Positions 12,584 to 25,400 of a DNA stretch of 64,000 nucleotides are shown here, piece by piece. The notes under the pieces were generated by a model. It made no database searches. It was given only the letters and a program-made list of their open reading frames with translations, and was not told where the DNA came from. Both the position numbers and the translations under genes were made by a program. The DNA comes from Bimastos eiseni (taxonomy: Eukaryota; Annelida; Clitellata; Crassiclitellata; Lumbricidae), in NCBI GenBank assembly GCA_959347315.1, contig OY365814.1:34887629-34951628 (forward strand), read 5' to 3'. Every line of letters begins with the position of its first letter. Position 1 is the stretch's first letter.

Positions 12584-15500
12584 GATGACGCTTGACTCGA
12601 CTTTCCTCGACTACGACTCCGAAGCGACTCAGAAGTCGCACGACTTCGGATTTCTCCGGCAATTATCAAAAGACTTATCTCGACAGGTGCTACGACTGCG
12701 ACTACGACTTTTCAAGACTCTTCAAATTCTTGTCTGTTGATTTTTCTGTCCAGTTGGTTTTGGTGTCATTTGCAGCGACCAATGTCTTCACAGTGTGTGC
12801 TAGTCGCATGGAATTTGAAACCATAGCAACTAATTATGCGAATGTCATAGCCAATCAGAGTAATTTAGGTTAATTGAGGTCATGATTGTGTTGCATACGT
12901 TGTGGACATGTTACATGTTCAAGAATGCATGTAATGTGACCTTGTAATTTTACATGCTGCTGAAAGGTTGGTGAACTTAAATGTGAAAGAAGGACGGACA
13001 TGGTTGCTTAAGCTAACCCTGAGGCAGCCAAGGGTATGAAGTATTGGTGACTTCATTTTCTTAGCCTCTGCATATGAAGGCAGGTTGCCAGTCCTCTTCC
13101 TTCGCCGTCTATCTTCCCACCGACAGTGTACGGTCATTCTGCTTATTGTGGATAAGGAGGCGAACAGGTGGAGCAGAAATATTGACAGAATTTTGCCCCA
13201 TTGGGGTTTGAACCCCAACCTATAAATTTACAGACCAACATTCTGAACAATGCACTGTTGATCGCACCAACTCAAAACTCACTTCTTTCAAACTACTTGA
13301 GCCTCTCAGTCTTCTGGACTGATCTTTGTGATATTCATCTGGTTATGGGCTTGGTTTTGGTGAATTAGAAATTAATTTTTTAAATTGGTGCACTAGAATT
13401 TACTAATTAATATTAATAATAATGATGAAGGTCACTGGTCAACTTGTGGACCTTTTCAGCTATGTTTGGTGGCCCATGATTTAATTCTCTGTTTCTTTCT
13501 GTGGAATTAGTGTCCAATTACCGATAGTTGATATTGTTTTTGTGGTGCTATATTATTACCACAGATAGTTCATTAATTTTCTGCACATTACCCTACTGCA
13601 GGTAAACGCCAACAATTTCTAATCAAATGGTTCACGTTTAGATTTGATGATTGATTTGATTCTAGTCCTTTTAGAGTCGTCTTCTTCTGACAAACATTCT
13701 GTCTTTGTTTGTATTCTGTGTTCATACAAACCACGTTCGGATGTATCTGAGCATAATATTTTTATCTGCGTTTGGGTAGATGCTTGTGTTCTACGTCTGA
13801 TGTGGAAGCAGTGCTTCTTTGTGTTTATAGGGTTTCGGATGAATTCCAGGGCTGTAGGTTGTCGAGTGTTGTTCAATATTGGAAGGCAGTGTTTCTGCCA
13901 TATTTTGCTGCAAAGTGGTTGAACTATTTCGCTGGTAAATGCATAGCAATTGTGAGATGCTCTTCGTCAAAAGCAGGCGATGTCGCAATTCACGATTTCG
14001 AGATAACTGTCAGAATTGATGCAAAGGATTAATTTTCAGTCTTAATCAAATTTGAGTAACAAAGTTACTACTCCATTCAAAAATAATAGTTGGGTGATGA
14101 AATTTTGTGTTCGGGCCATTTTTTTTATTTTTTACCATTTCCTCAAAATTCTGAGTTGCGACATTCGCCTACTTTTGATAGGGCATCTCACAATTATTTC
14201 CCAATTAACTGGCTGGCTGAGAGCTTGATTGACTGACTGACTAATTGACTGATTGACTGACCCACTGTTGCACTACTCACTCTCAGTCAAATTGAAGCAT
14301 TTGTTAAGCAAAATTAGTCGGAAAAAATGTATTATATTATTCATGCAACTTGATTTGGTGCGTATTTCCATGTCTTCTTCAGTTGTAATCTGTAATTTGT
14401 AATCTGGCAGAATTCGTTCAATCCGTAATCTTTAGGCAACTTGATTTATTATTTATCAGGATTTATGTTGCGTGTTTGAAGTATTTTACGATAGTATTAA
14501 TTGTATGCCAACATCTGTTGAGTTGTGTATATGGTCAGAACAAGGCAGACACAAATGTTAATTGCGTTTTTACACATTTCATGATCGTTATTAGAAATTT
14601 ATATGGAGCCACCACTTGAAGAAAAACTGACCAAAGTTATGTGAGGTTTGACAAGCTCACTGCTTTCGTGTGGTAATTGGGAATAAGGGTTTCTGAAACT
14701 GGATGGAAACCTTCGTCTTTGAAAGTATGTTATCGGATGACTTGCACATGTGTGTAGAGTTTCCTTGGTTTATTTATGGGTGCTATAGAAGTCATTAGAG
14801 TAACTGATGCCATCATTAACTTCACTGATTTTGACCATCGTGGCAGTTCGAAGGAAGAATATTTGTTGTTCTTATTTAGTTTTAGAAGGTTTTTGGTCTT
14901 AATTAACTGGACATTACTCATTGATATTGGCCACATATTCATTGAGCTTGGACATGGTTCACTGACAATGATCAGTTGAGCATGCTTCATTTACTCTGGT
15001 CATGGTTCATTAGGCTTGGATGAAGGTTGGTGGACTTGAAACAGAGAACAGAGCCAAGATTTGAAGAAAGAGGAACAATTGATCTCTCTTCTCATTTTCA
15101 TTCAAGGATTTCTTTTCATCCAGATGAAACTAATCATAGTGTACATAACTGGTGATATTTAAACACATGCGATTACCTTATTAACAGCGATTACTCTACA
15201 GAATGTGTATTGTAACCAGGATGCCATTGCTGTAGCTCCTTTTTGGGTTCATTCGTATAGTTCATAGTTCTGTGCGCAGAGAGGGTCACGTCTGTTATGA
15301 TGATGATGATGATTATGAGGCTCTTTGGATATTTGTGACCAATCCGATGAGCTTCCAGAGGTCATGACCTTTGACCTTGTGAACGCATTAATGAGATGTG
15401 ATTTTTACAAATCAACTAGTGTTCGTTTTTGAGTTGTGTCATAGTTCATCTCATATGGAGTCGAATGCAATGAAAGAGACGCAAATGTTGGCAGATTCTG

Positions 15501-16497
15501 GTGTTATATCGAGAGAATGTCTGAATCATTCAATGGACCCTGTATTAAGGGTATTAATATAGGAACTGTTATGGTCTCGAAATGAGCCTCTAAGGGTCTT
15601 GCAGCAAACATTTAGCGTCGGAGGTTTTGCAACCAAGGCACAGTCACACAGGTAACCAGCGCAAGGCTAGTTTTATGACCCTAACAAATTTTATGACAGG
15701 TTTTTAAGCCTACGACCAGAACATAGATTCTTTTACCACGGCATTAATTTTGATCTATTGTACCCTGTTGCTGCTGTGCAACTGTTGCTATGGAGTTATG
15801 TGAGGGTGGCATGTGGGAATATGCATCCCATATTCCTGGCAATTTACCCTCGAACAGCCATATTCGCATGTGGGTTCTTTGTAGATCTGTTATTGGTTCA
15901 TCCAATGTCAATGGACATTTGCTGCTGGGAGAGAAGAACCCTATTTGGGCATTCTGGAATGGTCCTGGTCAAGATTGCAGGCACGGTCTTGTCTGAAGAC
16001 TCTCTCTCTAACTGGACCAAATGGGTTAATGAGATTTACATTAGTTAAGTTAACACCTCTCAAATGGCATTTTAGCATAATATATAATGTAATGGAGCAC
16101 TTGTAAAGTGCCGCTCAAATCAGAGGCGCTCGCAACTCAACACAAAGCTAAACAAAAAGGAAAGTCTTAAAGCGCTTCTGGAAGCCACAACAGAGAGAGA
16201 GAAAGAGACAGACAGACAGAGAAAGAGAGAGAGAGAGAGAGATCCTTCCGAAGAGGAAGGAGGGTCGGTTCTAGTTGGTGGTAGGTGATTGGTCGTGATG
16301 TTTGGGTCGTGGCAAACCGCATCCGATGAACCACCAGAAGTCCGCGAGCAGAGGAACGAAGGGAAATAATAATAATCACCAAACTGTCACAAACCTATAA
16401 TAATACGTAAGAAAAGTATTTTATAAGATCGCGCGAAGAATATGAGTATCTCATGACGTAATATTCATTGCATTTATATCGATGGTCACAAAAAACG
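12584..16497. other. PACSIN-SNX spacer
   Basis: About 3.9 kb between the PACSIN stop and the SNX start codon. It should hold the PACSIN 3' UTR and the SNX promoter and 5' UTR. Recognisable content is a SINE B copy (13005-13265) and a GA/CAGA microsatellite (16188-16246). Open frames at 13772-14032, 14776-14979 and 15758-16048 have no family resemblance or splice support and are not called. No clear poly(A) signal or core promoter could be assigned. Confidence 0.5.
13005..13265 (-). mobile_element. SINE family B, near full-length, tRNA-derived
   Basis: Read on the minus strand, the 5' part carries a canonical RNA polymerase III B box (GGTTCAAACCC, plus positions about 13204-13216) with a tRNA-like region before it. 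A body follows with GTGGGAAGATAGACGGCGAAGG and the 3' string GAGGCTAAGAAAATGAAG. Fragments of the same body occur at 10675, 11650, 12262 and 50565. Confidence 0.7.
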
Positions 16498-19400
16498 ATG
16501 GCAGGTATTAAGGTAGGCATCTGTTTACTTATCTATTTCATCATACGTAGCATATGTCCTGACGATTAGCCGCGAATTTGTTCACAAGATTACCTTCCGT
16601 ATGCGCCTATTTGTTATCCTGTTCTTAAAGCTTTCCCTCGGTTACCACTCCGATTCTTTGAAACTACGAAAAACAACGATCGTTGCTTTACACGAGCCCA
16701 GTTATAAATAGACCTACACCTCGCCAAGTCAGTGACTCACGCCCATAAAGCTTAAAAATCTATTGATTTAAAAATCCTGCAAATTTAGAGACGTTAGGTT
16801 TGATAGACAATCTCTCGTAATTGCAACGCAGATTAGATACACGTCTTCTGAACCACTTCAAAACCTTTTTACTTATTCAAAAAGTTCTTTTCCTCTTAGG
16901 CAAGTTCAAATGTCCGGCGTCGCCACACCTCTCGCTGTTGAGCTTCCTATTTAAGCTTCCGTATCCGCATGTGATCATCCAGTGTATCGTCATCTGTCTT
17001 GGCCTTCCTCTTCTGCGCTTTCCCTCCAATTGTCTTTCGATGACCGTTCTTAGTAGTGAGTCTTCCTCAGTGTATGCCCAATCCATATTTTTCTCTCTTT
17101 CTTACTGTGTGTAGTAAAGTTCTTTCGTCTCCAATTCTTTCCATCACTTCTTCATTTATTTTATGTGCCCTCCATTCTTTGCCATGTCCTTATATTTGAA
17201 AGCATCCAGTCTTCTTATGCCTGCTTTTCCCATGGTTCATACTTCTGCCCCATTAGAGCTCCTCGCTCTGTATCATCAGTGTCTATATTCGCTTTTTGTT
17301 TAATTGTCATCTCAGTAGTTCTATCTTTGTCCTTTAATTCAACCTGTTAGTAGAAATGTCCACCCTCCTTCAAGTTTTTGTGTATTGCTCCTGGACTAAA
17401 ATCTGACAAATATTGATATTGTGGTCAGCCATATTCTTGTTTTGAGATGAAAATATTGGGAGAAATCTTTCATTTTTAATCAGGTAAAGGCTCTGTTCGA
17501 TTTCGCAAGTGAGAGTCTTGGTGAACTCCAGTTTCTGGCAGATGAAACCCTGACGGTCGTTGATCAGGTAATCATTGAAGATGTACCAGCGATAAGTTTT
17601 TCAACGTTACATATAGTCAACTTTTTAAAACCTGGAACTAGCTTTTAGAAACTTTGTTATTTTGTGTACAATGAATAAAATAGCATTAAACCTATTTAAA
17701 ATTAAAAATATTCAGTAAATTGAACGTTGGTCGGGTGGTGGTGGTGGGTGGTGGGTAATGGGGATCCATTCTTATCTGAGTCGCAGATGTATGTATATTG
17801 ATTGATTGAAAATTAATGTCCTGTTATTCAGTTTTTTCATAATTAGTTTATTAATTTTGTGGTTAAATGTTGTAGAATGTTGGAGATGGATGGTGGGAGG
17901 CAGTCAACTCCTCCGGTCGAAAGGGTTTGGTACCAGCAACATACCTTGAGGTATTTGATCCGCTCTTCCCAAAGGATCTTTGATCTTATTGAGGTGTTTG
18001 ATCCGCTCTTCCCAAAGAATCTTTGATCTTATTGTGGTGTTTGATCCGCTTTTTGTGAGTATTGTTGGTGATGTTTAATTGTCATCTGGTGGTGAAACTG
18101 TTGGCGTTTTGCATTCACAAGGTTGTCATGTTTAGTGTAACTGAGCAATTTGACTGATTCGTTTTATTGAGTTTACATTTTAATTGATTTATATATTGAT
18201 TGATGTATATTAATTTATTGATTGGTGTTATTGTGATTGATTGATACATTGATTGATACATATTGATATGATAATAATAATTACGCCGATTTATAAGGTG
18301 CCGTAAACGCGAGCCTAACCACTACAACGGCGCTGTACAACCTAAAACGAAAGTTGGCAGACAGGGTAAACCTTAGAAAACAGAATCACTTTCAATTTAG
18401 AGACCATTCCAACACCGCAGGCCGAGAAAGCACATTCTTCAAAATGCGACCTCATCCTCCACACACGAGGATCGGTCTTCGCAGATGATCTGAGTCGCAG
18501 ATATATGTATATTGATTGATCAACTGATTGATTGATGTTTTTATTCCAGGTGATCTCTTATCCTGAGCCAACCATTCCAGTTCCTCCTGCTCCAGTCGTT
18601 CTTCCCTCTGGGGTATCCAGGCCTCCCATGCTCCGATCTAAGACCCTGTCTTCTTCTTCCTCTCCGCCTCCTACCAGATCCGCCAATGAGATCGTCGCTC
18701 GACCAATCAGCCTCAACCCGACGACGCAGAATTCTCGGCCTCCGCCGCCCTATTCCAAGCTGCAGAGGCGAGATACATGTCCAGAGCAGGACAATGGAGA
18801 GTTCTGGGATGACGAATGGGATGACGATGATGACGACGATGATGATGCCAGCTCCACTGCGACCACTCCAGTAAGAAAGGAAGGCATTGTCATCGGAGAA
18901 CAATGATGCAGCTGCACTTGTGTTGCAATTATGTTGCGCCTGTGTTGTATTCGTGTTGTATTCGACACTGAGCGTACTAATTCATGTTGTGCTTGTGTCG
19001 CACTTTTATTGTATTGTATAAATTTTAGAAAATCATGATTTATTGCATCTCTTGTCCTTTGGTTTGTCCTCCTTTAATGCCACTTGGCATTACACTATGT
19101 ACCATCTGATATACCGCTCCATACCACCTGATATACCATGGTATACCACTACATACCATCTGGTATACCACTACATACCACTTGGAATACCATTGATTAC
19201 ATTAATTAATCATTTCTCATTGAGACAATTCCAGATGTGGGCGTAACAATTCTGTTTGTTTGTGGTTCAAAGGTGTCTCCCAACCAGAGAGAGTCTTTCT
19301 ATGCGACGATCAACGAGAAACGAATGAGCCAATCGCAGCAGAAGAACGACAATCGATCATCAACGTACAATCCATTTAATAGGTACATTGTACAATACAT

Positions 19401-22400
19401 TTCACAGGTACATTGTATAAGTACATCGTAGAATCCATTTTAAATGTACAACAGACGATCCATTTGGTATGTACAACGTGACCTTGACCTGTTTTGTTGA
19501 TTGGCTCTGTCTGCCTGGAATTGCTTTTCTCTGCCTCAGATAGTCTTGCTCTGAACAACATTATGGAGAGGATGAAGTCTTCTCTTTCCAGGCTCTGGAA
19601 CCTCTTCCGACAAACATTTGCTCTGTGGAGTCTGTGTTGACCTTCATTGCGGCTCATTTTCTTTGGAAACATTTCCTTTTTAATGTTATCACTGTTAAAA
19701 TGGAATTGTGTTTAGAATTGTTTCTTTATATTTGTGTCAAATGAATATCGTTTTATTGATTTTGTATTTCCAGTTTTGCTCATTTCACGAAGATTGGTGG
19801 TGACGCGTTTATATCCGGTTCTTCCACTTTGGCTTCAAATTCCATTGGGTCAAACGTTGTTGTGATTGTTGTGAGTTCTTTAAGATCAACTTTGGACTGT
19901 TTTTTTGTGGATAAAACTATTAATTTGAGTCACCTAAGCTTTGGTCAGTTTGGAATAATTCTTTTGGAAATTATTTTTGACGTCTAAATTTTTTGTGTTA
20001 GTTTTGGATGTGCTCACGTGGCTGAGCGCTGAGTTGTGAATTTTGTGAGCAATGTTCTATAGATTGACATACTAATAAAGATTGCATTGATAATGATAAT
20101 AATAATAATAATATTGTTGTTATTAGTAATAGTGTAATACATTTGAAATATCTATTAAATATGTTAAGGTAAGTTATGAACAAGTTGACAGAAATTGACT
20201 ACGTTTTACTGGATGGGTAAAACATTTTGACCACCATGTATGAATGATAAGTGTGGCAGATTTTAGTTAAACCTGGTATTTCTGTTCTGTGGCTGTTCAG
20301 GAGAGTGCAGAGGGAGTGATGTGGAAGCAGCCAGCACAGCCATTTGGCTGTTCCATTACATCCCCTAAGAAAGAGACCAAGTATCGTGGAATAAAGACCT
20401 TCACATCCTACCAACTGATTCCATCTGTAAAGAATTTTTATCATAGTCATCATTTTATTATCACTGCCATCATCATCGTCTTATCAATTGCATCAGCATG
20501 ATCATAATTTGTATCATCATTCATGCGATCTATTTTACCTAAGTTGCGATCGTGATAGGTAACATTGATCGATGCCTTATGATCATAAGATTCTAATCTC
20601 TGAAGTGCTATTCTGAAGCTAAATGAATTTGCTTAATAACTAGTGCTAGGTCATATCAGAAGGGTTGTCCATGGATGGTCAATGGTCTGGTTCAGAAGAA
20701 AAATACCTCATGCATTATACACTTGTGTGCTTTAGAATCTGCTAATTAATAATGAAAGATAATTATATAATGGAATAGTAATGCAGTGTAATATTTATAT
20801 AGCACCCCTTCAAGAAGTATACTCAGAGGCACTCTCTGTGCTATCCTAAACCATGTTAAATGTCGTTACTAACTAATATTTTACATCAGTTAGAAAACAG
20901 TGTACAATAAGCTGATTGAGTCACCAGTGGTGGGCCCACGCAAAAGCGTGGAACCAACCAACGGATTCCAGTCGACAGCTGACAGATGGAATGGATGTTG
21001 GGAGTCTCTGGACCAAGTTGGTTCGATGGGTAGAACAACAATTTTCAATGCTGCTTATAATCACGATGACGATGACGACGAGTAGTCCCTCACTGGTGGA
21101 AGATGACGCACGTCCGGATATTCGTGATATTAGTCATAGTAATACACGTTTAATGATTGAATTGTTTTTTCCAGTTCAGTGGAATTCAAGTGAGTCGTCG
21201 ATACAATCATTTCAGTTGGATACAGCATCGACTTGTTGAGAAGTTCCCAACACTCACCGTTCCTCCTCTGCCTGAGAGACAGTTTGTCGGCAAGTTCCAA
21301 ACAGTTTGTTTTTCAGATTTCAATTTCTCATGTTTCAATATGGTTTTATTGATCTCATTAGAAGAACTTGTGAGTAAAATGCATCAACAGGAGTGAGAAG
21401 AATAGGGAAGAAAAAAGACACTTGAAGAGACCGATGGTCCCACTGGTCAAGCCATCCTTTTCGTGGAAAACAGTAACCAGTAGTATCACAAAACAATTCA
21501 GATTGACAAACCATAAACTTGATTAGTTAAATAGTAGACTATCCATGCTCACGTGTTATTCCTACGAAATTCTAAAAATTGGCGATGTTTCAATTTTTTA
21601 TTAAAATCATGAGCATTACTAACGCCATCTATGAGAGCTTCAAGTCATGAGATTGTTGTTTATTTAGAAGTGATTTAGTGAGTTTCAATTTCTATTATTC
21701 ATTCATTGATTCTCAGCAGTTATATGGCGCCCATTCTCAGTAGCGCTCCCAGCCCAGCCACAACTCAAGATAAAAGACTTGAGAGACTTGTAAAAACTTT
21801 CCAAAGGTTATTTTTGTCATTGGTCATTTTGTCATTGGTCATTTTGTTATTGGTTATTTTGTCATTGGTTATTTTGTCATTGGTTATTTTGTCATTGGTT
21901 ATTTTGTCATTGGTTATTTTGTCATTGGTTATTTGTGTCTGAGTTGCTTTGCATGTTTGTTTTTGTCTTTTAGGTCGATTTGAAGATGCTTTTGTAAATG
22001 CTCGCCTTCGACATCTTCAGCTGTGGATTGACCGCATCTGTCAACATCCTGTCATCTCCAATTCAGACATCTTCAAGCATTTCCTCACATGCACAAACCA
22101 AAAGGTATTATAGTTGTTTCAACAACAATGCATGTTAACTAGGGTCATTGAGGTTGCCCTCTTCCTCTTTCCAGGCTCGGGTTTCTGGCGCTGTAATAGT
22201 GCGAACTGTGATGACATATTTATAGGTGAGTGCTTTCAGTTATGTGGAGCTTGTTCGTCAACTTGTTTGACAAGGGTAACTATTTCTAATCTGATCAATG
22301 TGATCCATTGACTTCTCTGCTGGCCATGCCATATATTCTGACCAAGTCCTTCATTCAAACACATCAGTGGAATCAGTGCTTGTTTGGTACGATGTCTGTT

Positions 22401-25400
22401 GTGTAATTATGTAGAACAGTTTGGCATGATTTAGACTTTATCCTCCATCTGGTATCTGTGGACAACCACTCTGACTTGACTCAGCCCACATGCATAAGCT
22501 GGTGCCCTGACACGACTTGGTGCTCCTGAATGAGCTGTTGTCCTGTGGTTAGCTTAAGAGTGGTGTTCTGTAATGTTGAGATTATGAATACGAGTTAATC
22601 AGTTGTTTGTTTCTGTTTTGAAGGTCTGGAGTGACGTTAAGCGAAAGGCAAAGAGAGACGAATGCTCGGGCGCTCGATTCTTTCTCACCATTCGAGCTCC
22701 TCCGCTCGATTCGAAAAATGCGTACGTTTTGTCCGATTGCTTTATCCGAATGAAATGTCGATGTTTTTCCTGGATTTGACTCTATGTGGTTGTCACCTGG
22801 GAGTGTTTCCCACTCATCTGGAAAACACGAATGACAGGGAATTTCAAAAGCGTCTGGAAAGTTAGCAAAAGTCAGAGAATTTCATCGGCTGTCATAGAAC
22901 AATTACTACAGAATAAAATGTGGTTAATTTCTGTTGTAATGTAACATTTACAGAGTTTGTTCACGTTTCTCAAAGTTCTTATGTTCAGGGTGACTGATTG
23001 ATTATACGATTGGTTGATTGAGTGATTGATAAAATGATTGATAGACTGATTCATTAACTGATTGATTGATTTTTTAATGACTGATATGATTGATTGACTG
23101 ATGAATTTGATCAATCAATTGATTGACTCTATCTAATCGATGCATCTATGAATTGATTGAGTCATTCATTGATTGTCTTTGTATCCAGGGAAACGCGTAT
23201 CGACCGATTCCAACGACATGTCAAAATCATTGATGATAATCTGAAGCATCTAAACACCATTGGAGAGAACAGCATCAAGAAGCACGAAGGATGTGAGTCA
23301 GACAGACAGGGACAGAGGAAGACAGACAGAGAAAGAGCAAGACAGAGAGAGATAGAGTCAAGGGAGGAGAGGCAGAGAGACAGAGAGAGAGAGAAAGAGA
23401 CAGAGAGAGTGAGAAAGAGAGAGAGAGAGAAAGAGACAGAAAGACAGACAGAGAGAGACAGACAGACAGACAGACAGAGAGATGACATAGCTTATAATTA
23501 GACTATTATCAGTTTTAGTTTCCTTTGTATCTCTTAAATGTCGTAGGTCTCAGTCCTTTGAATACTGGTTTTGGAATGTTGTTTTGCCATGATTCGTTTT
23601 ATTTTTAAACATTGGTAGAGCTCTTTATAATTCGTGTTGAGTGATTGCCACATTGCCCTTTACACTACTAGTATGATAAGTTGCCTTTTACACTACTAGT
23701 ATGATAAGTTGCCCTTTACACTACTAGTATGATAAGTTGCCTTTTACACTACTAGTATGATAAGATGCCCTTTACACTACTAGTATGGTAAGTTGCCCTT
23801 TACACTACTAGTATGATAAGTTGCCTTTTACACTACTAGTATGATAAGATGCCCTTTACACTACTAGTATGGTAAGTTGCCCTTTACACTACTAGTATGG
23901 TAAGTTGCCCTTTACACTACTAGTATGATAAGTTGCCTTTTACACTACTAGTATGATAAGTTGCCCTTTACACTACTAGTATGATAAGTTGCCTTTTACA
24001 CTACTAGTATGGTAAGATGCCCTTTACACTACTAGTATGGTAAGTTGCCCTTTACACTACTAGTATGATAAGTTGCCTTTTACACTACTAGTATGATAAG
24101 ATGCCCTTTACACTACTAGTATGGTAAGTTGCCCTTTACACTACTAGTATGGTAAGTTGCCCTTTACACTACTAGTATGATAAGTTGCCTTTTACACTAC
24201 TAGTATGATAAGATGCCCTTTACACTACTAGTATGGTAAGTTGCCCTTTACACTACTAGTATGGTAAGTTGCCCTTTACACTACTAGTATGGTAAGTTGC
24301 CCTTTACACTACTAGTATGATAAGTTGCCTTTTACACTACTAGTATGGTAAGTTGCCTTTTACACTACTAGTATGGTAAGTTGCCCTTTACACTACTAGT
24401 ATGGTAAGTTGCCCTTTACACTACTAGTATGATAAGTTGCCTTTTACACTACTAGTATGGTAAGTTGCCTTTTACACTACTAGTATGGTAAGTTGCCCTT
24501 TACACTACTAGTATGATAAGTTGCCCTTTACACTACTAGTATGATAAGTTGCCCTTTACACTACTAGTATGGTAAGTTGCCCTTTACACTACTAGTATGG
24601 TAAGTTGCCCTTTACACTACTAGTATGATAAGTTGCCCTTTACACTAATAGTATAATGGTGCTATAGAGAAGTCGTCAGACCAAATTAAATTGACTGATG
24701 ATTGATTGAAAATTGCTAATTATATCACCAATCAACAGGCAAATCAAACAATGACAATTCTGCCTATAGTATTTTAACTAAATGACGTCTAAACTTTAAA
24801 GGGTCGGGAGTGCCTCTCACTTAAAGTGGCGCTATATAAATACTTGATTACGATTTTGAGAGTGGCCAATCTTGAGTGAGGTTCTGTGTTGGTCGTGTCT
24901 TTGTTTTAGCTTTCCGGAAGCATTTCCAGAAGCTTGGTGGAACTTTTGTTTCTCTTTCCAAGTCGTTTGAACTGGACGAGCGACCGGCTGCTCAGAATCT
25001 GACACTAGCCATCAGTCACACCGGAAAGACTTATGAAGATATCGGACAACTCTTTGCCAAACAGGTAGACGGGGCATTTGATCGGAGGGTCGTGGCGAAA
25101 GTATCACACGTCAGGTTGACGAGACATTGCTAGTGAACGATTAAAGGCTTTAAGAGGAAATATCTAACAAATCGAATTAATTTTTATTTGAGAAGAATTC
25201 TGTGTTACTTTATATCTCCCCTTTCTGTTCATTTATTTACTATTATTGTTGTTATATGAATATTTTTTTATGTGTAATTTCATCCAACTGGATGGACTGG
25301 AAATACACTGAATTCAGCTTCAGTCTTTTGATGGGGAAGCGCTGGACCAATTGAGGTCGCTGTATCTAGGTCATTGCATTAAGGTCAGTTGTGTTTTGTT

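Noticed and set aside
15758..16048. 96-codon plus-strand frame upstream of SNX
   Set aside because: No family resemblance, no splice support, ordinary intergenic composition.
20900..21239. Short frames ending in Asp repeats, possible LINE end
   Set aside because: GATGAC repeats give the Asp run and no reverse transcriptase motif is visible; they lie in an SNX intron.
23653..24656. Possible CRISPR array
   Set aside because: Units abut with no unique spacers and the context is an animal intron; it is a minisatellite.
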